DNA of 64,000 nt from Ailanthus altissimus (taxonomy: Eukaryota > Streptophyta > Magnoliopsida > Sapindales > Simaroubaceae). Each line of letters opens with the position of its first letter. Positions within the stretch are counted from its first letter, which is position 1. The DNA lies in assembly GCA_946807835.1 (NCBI GenBank), contig OX327691.1, forward strand, positions 15,117,688 through 15,181,687, given 5' to 3'. Below the pieces are notes generated by a model. The model did no database searches. It was not told the DNA's origin and saw only the letters and a program-made list of their open reading frames with translations. Made by a program: the position numbers and the translations under genes. Of the stretch, positions 22,301 through 36,248 are shown one piece after another.

Positions 22301-25300
22301 TAATAACAAAGGATCCTATCCCTCTGACTTCAATAGTTGAGCCCATATTAACAAACCAATTAAGGATTTTGATATTTCACTCTTACCCCCTGTGACAAGG
22401 AGTCACCACCAATAGTCTCCCAACTATTGCTATCCAAGCAAAATAATTCAACTTCTCCTCTATCATTTGTAATCTGCAAAGGCGTTGCTTTAACGTAAGT
22501 CAGGACAAAACCAGGCAAAATGGAAAGGGGAAAAAAAAAAATCATGTCCGAGTTATACAAAGAATGAGCCTCCCTGTGTACGTGTTTACTGTATGTGGTC
22601 AAAGTAAACAGCATGATATAATATTTATACCTGTCTCTCAGAAGGAAAATTAATTTTCAAAAATAGAAAAGAGAGATACATAATCAGCAACAAATCATTA
22701 GAGGAGATTAATGGTATAGAAATCAATTTGATTTTCTTTCTACAACCATATATCTGAGGCCAGCTCTAAAAATAAAATAATAGTACTAAAACAACAAATA
22801 GGAACAAAGATGCAGAATAATTTTAAAATTCCAACTTTATAAGACTTTCATCATACTAACCAAATCCCTTACAATTCAAACAATATGTTACTCAAAGACT
22901 CTGGACGACAAAGACCAAGCGGTGCGATGGTGCATTATCTAAGACAGTATAATATATACATACCTTTGCACTGCAGGGATCCTTGAACTTGGCCCCAGGT
23001 AAACTTGCAGGTTCAACAGTAATACTACTGACTGGTGCAATGTTTTCGTTCAAAGAAACATCAATTCCTTCTATGTTCTTGGAAGAAACTTGCAATTCAG
23101 TAAGAGAGAGTTTCATAGCTACAGAATCACATGAAGAATGCAGTTCTTTCTCCAAAATCACAGCAGAGCCTTTAGATGCACCATTTTTGCACCCCTCCAC
23201 AGTAAAACACATAATTGGTTCGGCTACAAGTTCAGTTACACGATAAGGTCGCTTTTCTTTACTTACCATACTGGTTTCCTGCCTGACATTTTTATTTTTC
23301 GGCTCCATCACCCCAGTTGATGGCAAATCAAACCTTTTGCACTCTACCAAGTTCAATGTGGTGTTTTTAACACTATCTGAGTGTTTGCCATCCTCTTGAC
23401 GTTTTTGACTACGTTTAGGAAGAGTCCTAGCAGGCTGCAATATAAGTAGAATTAGTGCCCACCAAAAAAGAAAAGAAAATAAAGAAAATTCCATAAACAA
23501 AAGCATACAATCAATTTAGCAAGAGACAGCTTAAGCAAACATACCAGAGAAGTATGACATTTGAAGATATGGACAACTCTCTCAACGAAACTTTGTTCAA
23601 AATGGAACTGAGAAAGACAATCTGAATTAACCTGCACAGAAAAATTAAATAAGAAATATTGATGTTTTGCATATCAAAACTGTATAGCAACTTGAAAACT
23701 TGCCTCTCCACTCTTCTTTGCAAGACTAACTTGATATAATGATGATGGCAAAAGAATCAATCCAGGGGCACGAGAAGAGATCCCATTACAATTCAATTCT
23801 TTTACGATGGAGATTCCAATGTCAGCTAGAATGTGCAACTTCTGCATTGTGAGAGACCCTTGCAGTCAGTGTAATATAAACCGAGGAATCATGTGGAAAA
23901 AAGACATCTGAGAGGCATCATGCTTACAGGGGTTCTGTGAACATCAACAGCATCCTGAGCTCTTTTAATAGCACGAAAAATAGAAAGCAAATATAGCACA
24001 GCATCGTTAACAAGATCCATGTCACCGTCAACAATTCTATCATTGACTAATGCCTTCAAGAGAGAAAAAAGTGGACTGCAAGAAGGAAATATTCCAACAA
24101 GTGCATTAACATTCCATACTAGGCAAACCATGCTCCAAGATAGGTAAATTATCTTCTGAACCTACCTAAAAAACTGAGTAATCATCCCTTCATCCTGACA
24201 GTCTTCAGGTGGAAAGCCTGCATCATGTGCAAGAATATGGATCAAGAATACCACTATGTATGCTGGATAATCAGTAATTGATATCCCTTGCACTGCCGAA
24301 TTTTGGCGAATCCGAGCTTCTCTACTGTAATCCTTGATGAATTCTGCCATATATTTGAAGGACTAAAATGAATAGTGTTAGCATATAAAACCTGATAAAA
24401 GCAACTGCAAAGAATTTTAGAGTAATGATGTATGAGATGTTTGCATCGAAGATAGGCATAAACATACATCATCACGCAGATCTTCCTGGCAATCAGAGGC
24501 AATCAATGCAAAAGCACATGCATATCTACTGGGAATGGCATGTGCCTTCAGCCACTTATGTGTTTTATCAAGAAATGTTCTCCGTACAAATGCAGAAGAG
24601 TCCTGGAACATTACAGGAATCAACACAATCAACCAACAAGGCAACAAAATAGATAAATAAGACAAAATTGAACAGTGATAATCAAAAGAACAAATTTGAA
24701 AGAGCAACAAAGAAAGAAAAAGGAAAAAAAGAATGAAAGAAATAAAAGTAACATGTTGGGTGTAAAACCTACAATTAGTGTTCTAAAGAAAGTAAGTTCT
24801 ATAGAGTCTCTCTGAACTTTTGTCTACCAATCCACATCCAAATATGTTTCTCTGGTGTGATGGTTTTTAACCAAATTCATGAGCAAGAGTCAATCTGTGT
24901 GATCAAATCATTTAGCTGAATAAATGCTTAAAAAACTAACTTCTAATAGCTATATTAAACTACTGTTCTTAGCCCGCTGACCTCTTGCTCATGCACAGTA
25001 TAACCTACTTACTTTGGCCATCAAAATTGTAGAACAAAACATCCCTGGTGAAATATGCAAGTCCCATCTTTTAGCAAGCCGGAGAACAGATTTTGCAGCA
25101 GATAATCTGATATGAGCTTCATTGCCTTCCCTGCTAAACATGATAATTACAATAGAAATAAGCATTAAAAAATTTCCACTAGTAAATTTTAAAAGCAATC
25201 TTACAAGAACCTAACTCATGTTGCTAACAAATTTAAGATAATACAACGCAACTATTGAGGCTTCCTTAGACTTAGCAGTGCACATCCTAATTTATATAAT

Positions 25301-28300
25301 ACAATTTTTGTTTTTCTTCTGACAAGCATCAACAATGCTCTTAATTAACATAAAATAATGCCATCAATTACAACAGAGAAGCTGAAAGATTTGATGTACA
25401 TTCTCTACAGCTTCCAGGCAAAAACCATGTATCTGGAGCTCAGAACTTTGCATCTTTGACAGTAGTTAATACATTACATCCCTCTATTATACTTTAATCA
25501 ACTGAAATTCACAAACATTAAATATTTAATGGTGTTGTAATTGTGAAATATTTACATCTGTTAACAACCTCTTATAATGCTCGTATAAGGACACTTTAAG
25601 CTAACTCAAAACTCCAGTCCAGCATAATGTAATGCTTGGCTTAGAATGAAACGCCAAACCACAACAAAATGTAATCAGATTTGAAAACAACCAGTCAGCT
25701 TTGATATTAAAAAATTAAGAGGAAACCACCAACATCAATATGATTCCTACAGATGAAGCCAACAGCCTTCAATAATTGACCAAAAAGAATGACATCCTGA
25801 AAGTTCCTCCTAATAAGAAAGTCCAAAACACAAAGGTTTTAACTACTATGGAGGATTTCAAGTTTCTTCTTTCCTGAATGTACTACATTGTGAAAAAAAT
25901 TATACTATTTCACTGTCATATCTCACCCACACCTCAAACTTCAGAAAGCTTGAGTAAACAAATGTAGAATGTACAACCCGTAATATAACAACCATACATT
26001 TATACTAGGAATAAAAAGGGCAAGAAAACACAACAGCTGATTAAGACACAGACAGTTCATCACAATCATGTCAAACCTAAACCACAAGGCAGTAATTGTT
26101 ATTATCGTGCTGAGAATATGTGTTGATGTTAACAAAAAAAAAACATAATTAATGATCATAACATGGGAATGAATCAAATTGCAGTTTCACATTCGCATAG
26201 AATCAAGTTAAAGTGCTAGATATTCATCAGTGCAACTATTTGTACAAAATCTCATAGTTTCATCCTATTTAATAGGATATTATGTACAACTTGAGAAAAC
26301 AATACTCGTGAAAGCTAGAGCATTCATGTTTTTTGAATCTTTAAGTAGCATCCCATCAATTTTCCTTTTTCCTTTTTCAAATTAATTCAAGTCCAATGAA
26401 AATCTGCTTTAATGTTCAATGAATATCTGCTTCAAGTAGAACTTGGGTTATACTCCTATAGTTAATAATTAAGTTAAGAAGCTGCAAAAAGCATATCAGA
26501 GGGGAAAATTAAGGCATCTAAAATCCTCAAAGATTTTAAAAATTCATACCGCAAAACATGACCATTAAAAACACCGCCCTTCCGCAGCATCTTTGACAAA
26601 ATATCTAGCAATTCATCAATTTTTCGATTGACACGAGATCCTCGATGTGGCAAAAAACTCCTGACCACTGTTTTCAGACCATAAATCTGCATAGCACAAG
26701 GAAAAAGAAAAGAGAATGATCATAAAGAGAGTTATTTTGGAGATGTCATGACTTGTTAGCAGCAAATGAACTGTTCTTTCTATTATGATCATCGTTTTAA
26801 AGAATGCACCCAAAGTTTGAGTTAAAAACTTTTGTTTTCCATTATGTCAAAAGAACCATTAATTTAAACCCCCATTTCATAGCATTCCTGCAAACAGCAA
26901 AGCTGGTCCAACAACTGCAATAACAATGGACCAATGATCAAAAACAATGTTCTCGTTTTTAATAACAATGTAAGCATTGCTAACCTTTAATCAGGCATGG
27001 TTATTTCTCAAAATTTTGCATATACCAGGATTAAGTGTTAGTGATCCATTTTCATCTCCCAAAAATCTATGCAAATCACACTCCAATTTGCGATGGTCTC
27101 ATCATATTACAAGAAAGCTCGTTGTCCATTGTTTGGGTCCAAAATACTATGTGAAAACAATCACCTCAATCACTATGCACTGTGAAAGTGGACATTATAT
27201 TGAAACCTTTATCAAAGATCTATGTGCAGATAATGCGCCCATGGGTTATTAATCCAGCAATTTGCAACACAAATTGTACAACAGCTATTACATGTGAGAA
27301 TTGGGATCCACCAGTCTAAACTCAAAAAGGAAATATCCTCAGCAAGTTCCATTTTGTAGAATTTTAATGGTTCTAGCGTCATCTATATAAATAATTAAAG
27401 ATAAACTTTAAAGGCCAGTAAATACCCATCCATTGTTTGAGCTTCATAGTTGCAGCCTAGCATGTCAAGAAATCAGTTGGACACAAATTTCAACTCCACA
27501 AAGCCCAACATTAGCACTTGCTACTTTCATTTTCTTAAATTATATATAAATATATGTTAAGAAGTAACAAGAAACTTAACATACAGAGAATTACAAGGAG
27601 GTGAACAAGACGTCCACAAAAACAAAGAACCTAAATACATATAAAGATGATTCATACAGAACGAAATGGATAGCTCTCAAGAAAACAAAAATTTTAAATG
27701 CTTTCATAGTTTTTCTTTTATTGTCCCCATTGACAAAAACTGTTTAGATTTCATTGTGGATCTACCTCTTTGCCGCTAGTAACAAATTTAAACTTGCTAG
27801 CCATTGTTTTTCTAACTATTTTTCCAACCACACACTTGATAGCATGATCAACCTCCAGGCTGAAAGAAATCACCATATTTATAATAGAGATAACTAATAA
27901 TTAAAGATTTAGATCCATTATTAAAAACTCACCCTCAAATTACAAGATGTACCACAACCAGAAGTCTCATCAAGTGAAGCTAATGCATCTGACGGTTCTG
28001 CCTGCGCTAATAGAATTTCGATTACTCATCTACCAATAACCCACAAGCATATGAAACACACAAGAAAATCTGCAGGAATCTCCCTGTCTGCAGTATTACA
28101 GCAAAGCAAAAAACATATAAACAGAAATGTAATATAGTTCAAATGATTACTTGTATGATATTTTTACATATGTAAGAGGTGATATCTTCATTTTGAGATT
28201 CAAAAGTCGAAACAGAATATTGTGCAATGCAGCCCAAAGATTGCAAGACAGTTGGAATGTTCCGCCCACTATGTAGAGAATCTACAAGTGCCTGAAGAGA

Positions 28301-31300
28301 GACAGAAGCCGAGTTGGATTATCACATCAAAGAAGCATATCCTAATGATCTGAAAAACAGCATCTGGAAATGTACATGATTTAGAAATATACAAAGAAGA
28401 AAAACTTTTACACTTCCCTTATAGGATAAATATTGAAATTATGTTAGTAATACTGTCACAAGAGCTGCATATCCTCAGAAGTTCCATGTAATCAACTGAT
28501 TCAGAAAATGGAAAGACAGTTTGCTTCCTTTGAAGTATCTAATCATTTACATCAAAGAGTAGATAACTCATACAGGAACAAACTAAGGAAGAAGAGATAA
28601 GAATGTTATCACACATGATGAACAGTCAATAGTATAGCACAAGAGCAAAATGTAGAGGAAAAAGCGAAAGGAATGTGCTCCCTAAACAAGGAGGTTTCAA
28701 CTAATGAAATGTCATTCGTCTCCCTAGAGTTCTTCATGAATGAAATCAAATTAGTAATTGGGAGTAAAGATAGTAGCATCAAATGTACCTATAGATTTCA
28801 AAAAGAAACATCTCATAGTAGTTGCAACCTGACTCATAGTATCTAGAAAGAGACGTTCCAAAAGTTACCAAACCAGCATTTTGAGAATGTACAACTAGCT
28901 TAGTAAGTACCTTTGAATAAAACCATGAAAAAACTTTCATGAAAATCATACACATAATTCTAAGTGCATTTGCATTACATATTAAAAAAAACGTAAAGTG
29001 CCAAAATAGTTTTATATGGGAGTCAAAAGTATATAGTTAAAACTATATCCAACAGTCGTTAATTCAAAGAAGCTGAGAAAATACACCTTGCACAAGTCCA
29101 TGATGACAAATTGCTCAGAAGCACCACTAAATGAAGCTATTGCAGAAACAGCAGATTTAGACTGAGAACGAGTTCCCTCAAGACATAACCTCTCCAACAA
29201 AGGGTAAATATCACTACATATAAACAAATGAAATAAAATCATGCTCATAACAAATCATAAAATCATTTAAAAATTTTAAAAATAAAAAATAAGAAAGGAA
29301 AAATCAAAGAGAGCATAAACTCAACAGCCAAGGAAGATGTCGAGAATCTTGCAATAAGAGACATAATAAAACTATGAATATAGGAGTTCAAAATTTCATT
29401 CGTATCATCAAAATTTTAACAAATGATTGTCTTATAAGTGTTTATTTTATTAATAATGTTAATAGCACTCTCCCCAGCTAGCTTATCAATTAAAATTTTT
29501 AGGTGTCACATCAAGGAGCTGAGATAAATCCTTCCTTAACAAAGGATAAGGAATCAAGGGATCAGAGAAGGTTAATTGTACCATCACCTCCTGAATACAT
29601 TCACCATCAATTGGGTTGTTTAAAAACTTGAACAAGAAAAGTTAGCGACAGAATCAACTGTTTTTTCAACAAAGAACTTCTTGTCAAAAGAGAAACAATG
29701 AAACTAACTAAAATGAAGGTAAGCATTTGTTCCAACAGCCAATTTCCAAGGTTCAGAAAGATTAACCATAATCCATTTAAAGCCATGTCTTAACAATATA
29801 TATAACAGGATGCCTGCTCAACTAAGTTATTCATATCATAATTCACACCAAGCCATTCTAATTCAAAACTCTTGTTCCGCATCCACAACCAACATCCAAA
29901 AGACAGCAGAAGTTACCTAAATTTGACAGATATATGAGAGCCAGCTTTTGCGAGAACTTCAATCAAGCAATCATTAATCAGGTCCTTCCCCTCTAACAAC
30001 TTTTGAAACTGCAGTTCCAAACCTCTCAGCAGTGAAGGAAAAACGCTGATAATCGCCTATATCAGTGTAATGGCATTATTAGTTTTTTTTTTAACATATA
30101 CTACAAACTACCCCGGGGGAGGGTGTTGTCGAACCCCCAACCTGCTGGTGGGGTGCAATGGCATAATTAGTTGGAAACATAAAATATAGAATTTCTAACT
30201 AAGCAAGTTTATTTTCATGCAAGATATACTTAAATAAATTCAAATGACAGTCATCACAACATCAAAGGCTGACCTAATGAGAAGCATGTCAAATCACACA
30301 ACTGCTGCTTTATTCAAAATTTGTTTCCTTCATTCTTCCACACTCTTCCCTTAAATAAAAAGTTTAAGATTATATATTGTTCTAAAAATTCACTTTTGTT
30401 CAGGTTTTAATATTTTCCCTCATTGGACAAACTACCTCTACTCTCAAGCTTTTTGCAGTCAGCAGCGCAGTAAATGAACATAGTATAATTGAGTAAATGA
30501 ACAGTGCAATAAAAAGCTCTAGACACAGTTTCAGACAAACTCACACTTTATGCAACCAAAGGCTCAAAACCCTAAGGGTCTAGATACTTCAAACTTTGGA
30601 ATTAGGATACATACCCCAAAGAAACATGCTAACTATGCAAAAGAGAACAATAGCCTTTCCCTGTCTAGCTCATTTGTTTTGTATACAACTATTACCACAT
30701 AATAGTAAAATTAGAATCAAAATATTCACTTCTTTAAAAAGTTACAATACACTTTGGAATCATCAATATAGAAGGTTAACAATGTCTGCAAACTCAAACT
30801 CAGGTTCTTTGGTTTTTTACTCTTCATTAGTTTATCCTCTCCCAATGATCAGTGACTGTATATGCTTAAAACCAGTGAGAGGTTGTTCTTACCTGAAGAA
30901 GCTTAACAGAAGAAGCAACAAAATGCCCATCTTCGAATCTATTGCTGGAAAGACCATCCACAATACAACACACATGCTCTGAATCAAATATATACATGCA
31001 TTTTGAGGAGAGCAACTGTAAAAATTCAAAGTCTGGATGCTTATCTCCGATCAATTTCAGAAACTTATCCTGGAAAAGAAGAATCATGAAATTTAAGAGA
31101 CTAGAGCAAAATTTAAGACAAATGGAAACCAACAGATGAAACATATTACAAATGGTCAATAAGTATCTAAATTAAGTTCATGAACAGGCAGCGGCTAACC
31201 CTTGCTTTAGACTATATATACAATAATTAAACCAATGTCAAATCTGTCCCTATAAACATGAAACAACTACTGACCAAATTGCACTCAATAAAATGACTAG

Positions 31301-34300
31301 CAGATAAAACAAAAGGAAATTGGATTATTGTACAGCCATAGACAATAAGTCAGTACTAAATAATCACAAATAATGCCAACATAAGAACTTAAAGCATGTC
31401 ATTTTTATGCATTACAAGACTTAATATACTCTGCAGGTAAATGAGACAACATACGAGCACACAAGTGCTAATGATTCTTTTAATTAAGCTAAAAAAGGGA
31501 ACAAGCAGAAAACACACCCTGGCGATCTTGGCATTTTTTATTGTCAGGTCATCCAATAATTTCTCCAGTGCATTGAAAATTTTATTATCTTTCATCCTGT
31601 TCAATCTCTGAAAGTACTCTTCTGCTTTGGAAGGATCAGGAAAGGAAGCTGACATTTTCATAAATGAATTTCTCATTCGTTTCTCTGATTCTTCAGGACA
31701 ATTTTCCTGCAATACATATTTATCATGCTTCATTAATCAAAATACAAATTACCAAACTGAAACCCACAGAGCTGCAAGCTTGTAACACTGCAACAAATAT
31801 TCACTCTTATTAAAAGTGTTTATTTGGGGAAAAACGAGAAGAAAATTGTGTTTACCAAGAAAAACATCTTAGAGAGTACAATTATTTATTGAGGAAGAGA
31901 TCCTAAACATGCATGAAAGGAAAGCCAAATCTTCCAGCTATACTGATATATATATGTTTTGCATGTGTGATGGTCTAAGATATCTAACTATGGTTTACTG
32001 TTCAGACATGCTTACATAAACACTCGCATCAATAGATAATTGAGGTCGCCGACAGTTGCTAATAGTGCGAGGGCTAGAAGCAATGACATCAAGCACTATG
32101 CAAGTGCAATCTTTTCAATTGTCAATACCATGCACCATACCTTCTCTTTCTTTCGTAGAGACAAATATAATCGCATTTCAGTTCGTAACCTGAAAAATTC
32201 ATAACTAGTAAGGGAACAGCATTGTTCAGCCAAATAATAGCAGTAATTCTTTATCAATACCTTTGTTTCTGAGATAAAATACAGTGCAATGCCTTCACAT
32301 GAAGAGGGGTGAAAAGAGAAAACAAATGCACCCAGTGCCTTGTATTCTCCTCAATTTCAAGAACAGGAAACAAATCCTCCACAAGAATTCGCTCAATGTT
32401 TTGGGACCTGAAATATTTGAATAATAAGAATATATAACACAATAAAACAGACTTTGTTGTGATAAGACTAGGCGCATGTACACAAACCTGAACTCCTTAC
32501 AATCTTTATCATAGCAAAGCATCAAGATTTTACAAGGAATCTGTTCAAAGTGATCACATATTATCATCTGGCCATCACTACACTTTTTACAATAATCTCG
32601 ATATACTTCCAGCAACTTTTGCAAGGCCTTCTTTCTAACAGATATCTTCGTAGAAGAAAACAATAATCGAGTGTCAGACATCATAATTTTCTTTAGTAAA
32701 ACTAGAACTTTCTATGGCAAAGATACCTTCTTATCCCTTAGTCTTTCAGTAGCTTCAGATATTAGTTTCACTGGAACAAATTTCAGGTGAGACCTGGCAA
32801 GATCACAGGCAGCAACCACTGCCGCTGTTCTCACTCTATCATCAAAATCTAACAGTCGACTTTCAAGCATAGCTGCTCATTTGCAAGTTATAAATATACA
32901 AGATCTGTAAATTAGATATTCAAGACTCTGGAATCAAGATAAATGATGCTTTAAAAGAATCAAGAAGAGTTTTGAATAGCTTACTGAGAATTTCATGGGA
33001 TTCTATCCTAAATGGGTTAGCCAAGTAGCACGCTTTAGCACATTGTAGAGCACTTAATCTAACTTCAGCAGATTTGTCAGACAACCTTTTCAAAAACTCT
33101 ACAAAGAGCTCCGGATATCTTTCTGCGAGACAACTTTCTGGTAGTGCTAAGAATTTTCCGATTAAGTTAACAGCTTTTATTCGGACATCAACCTGATCAA
33201 TCTACATATAAATCCAATCTATAAATGAACATACACATAAGGGTACATTTCCAAGAATAGGAAAATAAGATCATAAAAACACTCATCTCAGAAGCAGTAA
33301 AATTAAAACCAAAATGTTCAGTCCATACTAATAAATGAGACAATACTAAGAAATAAGAAGAGATACCAGTAATTCTTGGATCAAGTTTGGGATGACAGCA
33401 AGAAGCATCTGAGGAGAACATTGAAAAATCTTGAACATAATTTCATGGTAAACTTCTTTGAGATCACTCTCTACAGAATCTCTGTCCAAAAAGCATGATG
33501 TTAAGAACCCACAAACAAAGGGCTCAAGGTTTTCTGCACAACTTTGGATGACAGAAACAGCAAGCTGAGAAGCAGCGGAAGGTGCACCCTGGAATTGATA
33601 AAAATAACAAAAGGAGTACAATAAATTTTTCCACACCAACCAAAAGAGGCAATCTTCCATAAAGACAGTGCATCCAATACTCATATTACACAAGTCGCCA
33701 AGCTGCAAAAAGCTCAGAGAAAAGAAATATTTGGCTGCATTGCAACACATAAAGACAACAAAGCTTGTCTAGTTCTTGCACTATAGTGCACAAATGTATT
33801 GAACTTTTGGCTACTTAGATGATACTAAAGAACATATTTCAAAAGTAGCAATCTAAGTTCAAAGACTCAAAGTACATCTTTTACTAGCTTTAATGTTTAA
33901 CTGCATAAGGCCACTGAAACAATTTCCACCAGACTCTTACCTTTTCCTGTTTTAAAAGATTTTGCAGAACCACTTCCAAAATTGGCTGAGAAGCTTCCTC
34001 ATTTAAAATATGTGTCATTATGGACAAGATATAGTTAATCAAACTCGATAGACGCGGTTCACTGCAGAGCCTGAAACGTAAGGCTATCACTATCATCATC
34101 AATTGAACATAACGAATGAAACAATAAAGTCACTTGAAAACATTACATAAAGGTAGTAACAAATGTTCGATTGATATAACAAGAATGAAAATTTACAAAA
34201 AGAAAAAGAGGCAGGTGGGATACTTGAAATAAAGGGGGAGAAAGGAACTGACCTGACAACAGAGAAAAAATTATTAAACATTTGGAGAACTAAATCATTG

Positions 34301-35493
34301 CAGTCAATATCCAACATTATCACAAAACATTTACATCGAGCAACAATCTCTAGTATTTTAACCCTCTTTGGAAAGAACGGGCATCTGGTATTATCCAACT
34401 CCTTAATCAGGCTGACAATAAGTTCAAAAACTCCCTGAAATGAAAGAATTCACCTAAGTTGCAAAAAATATAGAAGAAACTTGGTGGACACACAACACAT
34501 TCATACTTAAACACTTGTACCCTAAGATATTGATCTTCAAAGGGTGGTTCAGGGGCCAGGATTCGGAAAAGCTCACTGACACAGGTCGCCACAGAGAGTC
34601 TAACATCCTTATCATTTTGATGAAGCAGGCCATGCTTAATGATAGATTTCCTCAGAGGATTTGTAGTAGCGTCTAACTTCTTGAGAGCTTCTACCTTTCT
34701 AGAAGCTTCAGGTGATAGAGGCTGTTCAATTTTTGACAAAGCACTTTCAGCTTGCTGCAAAATAAATTTTACAGGAATCAGAAACAGATTATACCACAAT
34801 GTTCTAGTGCCAAGAATCAATCGTTTTCTACTGAGATAAATAATCAAATAAAGCCTAAGATCCTAAGAACAATGTACAATTTAAATTTGATTCATGCAAT
34901 TACATTGTGCAGTATTAAAAATATTATAATCATGCATAATATGCAGAGAGAGATAGCTCAATTACACAAAATTATAACACAATTACATGTTTTTTGCAGT
35001 ATTTGGAAAACAAGATTTAGAAAAAGCGAAAATAATTTTTCAGAAACCAGTAGCAAACTAAAAAAAAACAACTTAAAACGTTTAGTAAGTACTTTTGAAT
35101 AAACGAGATTTCAGAAGTGAAAACAAAACTTCTCTTCTATTTCTCCAAATTCCCGAAAGACAAAAATTAGACGCGTTTTCACTTTTTTTAAGCTATTTTC
35201 AAGATAGACTAGGAAACAAATTTTCAAATCCTGAAAATACAACATTCAAATTCACGTTCTCATTTTACAAACAGTTCTCCCAGTACTTACAAAATGGTAC
35301 AAAACTCGACTCAAATTTCACGAAATGGATGTACAAAATTTAAAAGCAAGAAAAAAAACAAAAATGAGTAGTGAGAAGGCGAATGGCTTACTTTGAGAGA
35401 ATCGAGGAAGAGGCCCTTGTTGAAGCGAGTGAGAGTGAGTTTGGCGAGTTTGGTGCCGATTTGCGAGACGAGTTGGAGCGGTGACTCGTCCAT
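19312..35493 (-). CDS. PDS5B: Sister chromatid cohesion protein PDS5 (B-like), 29 exons, 1403 aa
   Basis: HEAT-repeat cohesin cofactor: it binds the cohesin ring in the nucleus and tunes its loading, release and acetylation. Exons, 5' to 3': 35493-35392, 34754-34521, 34434-34253, 34070-33941, 33588-33367, 33201-32985, 32872-32727, 32645-32488, 32407-32261, 32189-32141, 31706-31518, 31069-30893, 30056-29917, 29213-29087, 28291-28151, 28001-27933, 26686-26550, 25130-25013, 24602-24468, 24362-24166, 24075-23928, 23841-23704, 23631-23545, 23434-22964, 22473-22387, 22122-22076, 21100-20991, 19745-19672, 19344-19312. Phases agree throughout and the sum is 4212 nt. Familiar parts are [44 protein letters not shown]-like [16 protein letters not shown] and [15 protein letters not shown]. 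The tail carries an AT-hook-like KGKRGRK and a basic end, [23 protein letters not shown] weakly resembles the end of a Tudor repeat. Intron 22 uses a GC donor. Exon 26 (47 nt) rests on phase and splice signals only. PDS5B rather than PDS5A is inferred from the neighbour gene. Confidence 0.88.
21217..21410. repeat. Diverged tandem duplication in PDS5 intron 26
   Basis: Two copies of about 82 bases start at 21217 and 21329 (period 112). Both begin CCTTAGTTYAAAT and end CACAGGTCATAYCTGGTCA. They differ at many sites, so the event is old. A T-run separates them. Confidence 0.8.
27766..27859 (-). other. Candidate cryptic or poison exon in PDS5 intron 16
   Basis: On the gene strand, TTTCTTTCAG precedes and GAG|GTAGAT ends a 94-base segment. 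Read in phase from exon 16 it meets TGA at the fourth codon. A second acceptor seven bases on (GGAG|GTTGAT) would give 29 open codons with no stop. Exons 16 and 17 join correctly without it, so it is not part of the main protein. Confidence 0.35.
30085..30156 (-). mobile_element. Short SINE-like insertion in PDS5 intron 13
   Basis: 72 bases lie between two 16-base direct repeats (30069-30084 and 30157-30172; 15 of 16 match, AATGGCATTATTAGTT type). On the minus strand it ends in a run of A and contains GGTTCGACAAC, close to the RNA polymerase III B-box. It looks like a 5'-truncated tRNA-derived SINE. Confidence 0.6.
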
Positions 35494-36068
35494 TTTAATC
35501 TTCTTGCTGTGAAGAAACGAGTAAACCCTGGATTCAACGTTAGTTTGTAAGCAGTCGAGCGAGTGAGGGTTTTTGGAGCGTCCGATTTTTCGGCATTTGC
35601 AACAAAGAAGTCTGTGAGAAGAGAGAGAGAGAGCGCGCTTTGAGCGGGGAGAATCCCGCCTTATGAGCACGTGGAAGTAACGCGCGAGGTTTTGTTTCGT
35701 GTTTGGCGGTGATGGTCCTAAGAAAGATCCAACGGTCATACAGGAACGGGTGAACGAATAATGGATTTAACCGGATAATTGATGCGGTTGTTTAAATTTG
35801 GAACTTTTAGAGCAGATTGGGGCCTCTGAAATTAGATCCGATGGTCCCCAATTAATCGCAAATAGGTGTTAAAACGCCCCCCACGGCCACAAACTGGGCT
35901 CCCAGCCCTAAACCCAATTTGATTTTCATCATTCTTCAATAAAATTTTAGGGGCTATATATATTTTTTTAAAAGATAAATTTAAAAATTAATTAATTTAA
36001 AATAAGTGACATAATTAATAATTATATTACACGGTCCTATAAAAAGCAAAGCAACCCGATTTCTTTTA
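35494..36068. promoter_or_regulatory. Head-to-head promoter region of PDS5 and the small plus-strand gene
   Basis: About 0.55 kb separates the PDS5 start codon from the likely start of the plus-strand transcript. Visible motifs are TTTGGCGG at 35702-35709 (fits the E2F consensus), TGGGCT at 35895-35900 (site II type), CCCTAAACCC at 35906-35915 (telo-box type) and TATAAAAA at 36038-36045 for the plus-strand gene. E2F control would suit an S-phase cohesin factor. Motif matches only. Confidence 0.5.
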
Positions 36069-36248
36069 AAATTCTTTTCTCTCGGTGAACTTGAACCTGT
36101 AAGTCCTAGATCTGCACGTTTCCTGTAGAAGCAAACTATATATATTTATTTATATCTCAGTTTATATTTTTATTTCAATCAATTATTTTTTTCCTGCAGC
36201 CAGTGAACAACAAAAGCCCGAGTACAGACCATTGAATCCTTAGCAACA

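Noticed and set aside
26977..27252. 91-codon plus-strand frame
   Set aside because: It lies within PDS5 intron 16 on the opposite strand, with no domain or splice context.
35311..35739. 142-codon minus-strand frame at the PDS5 5' end
   Set aside because: The PDS5 start at 35493 lies inside this same frame; the codons upstream of it are leader read through and those below 35392 are intron.
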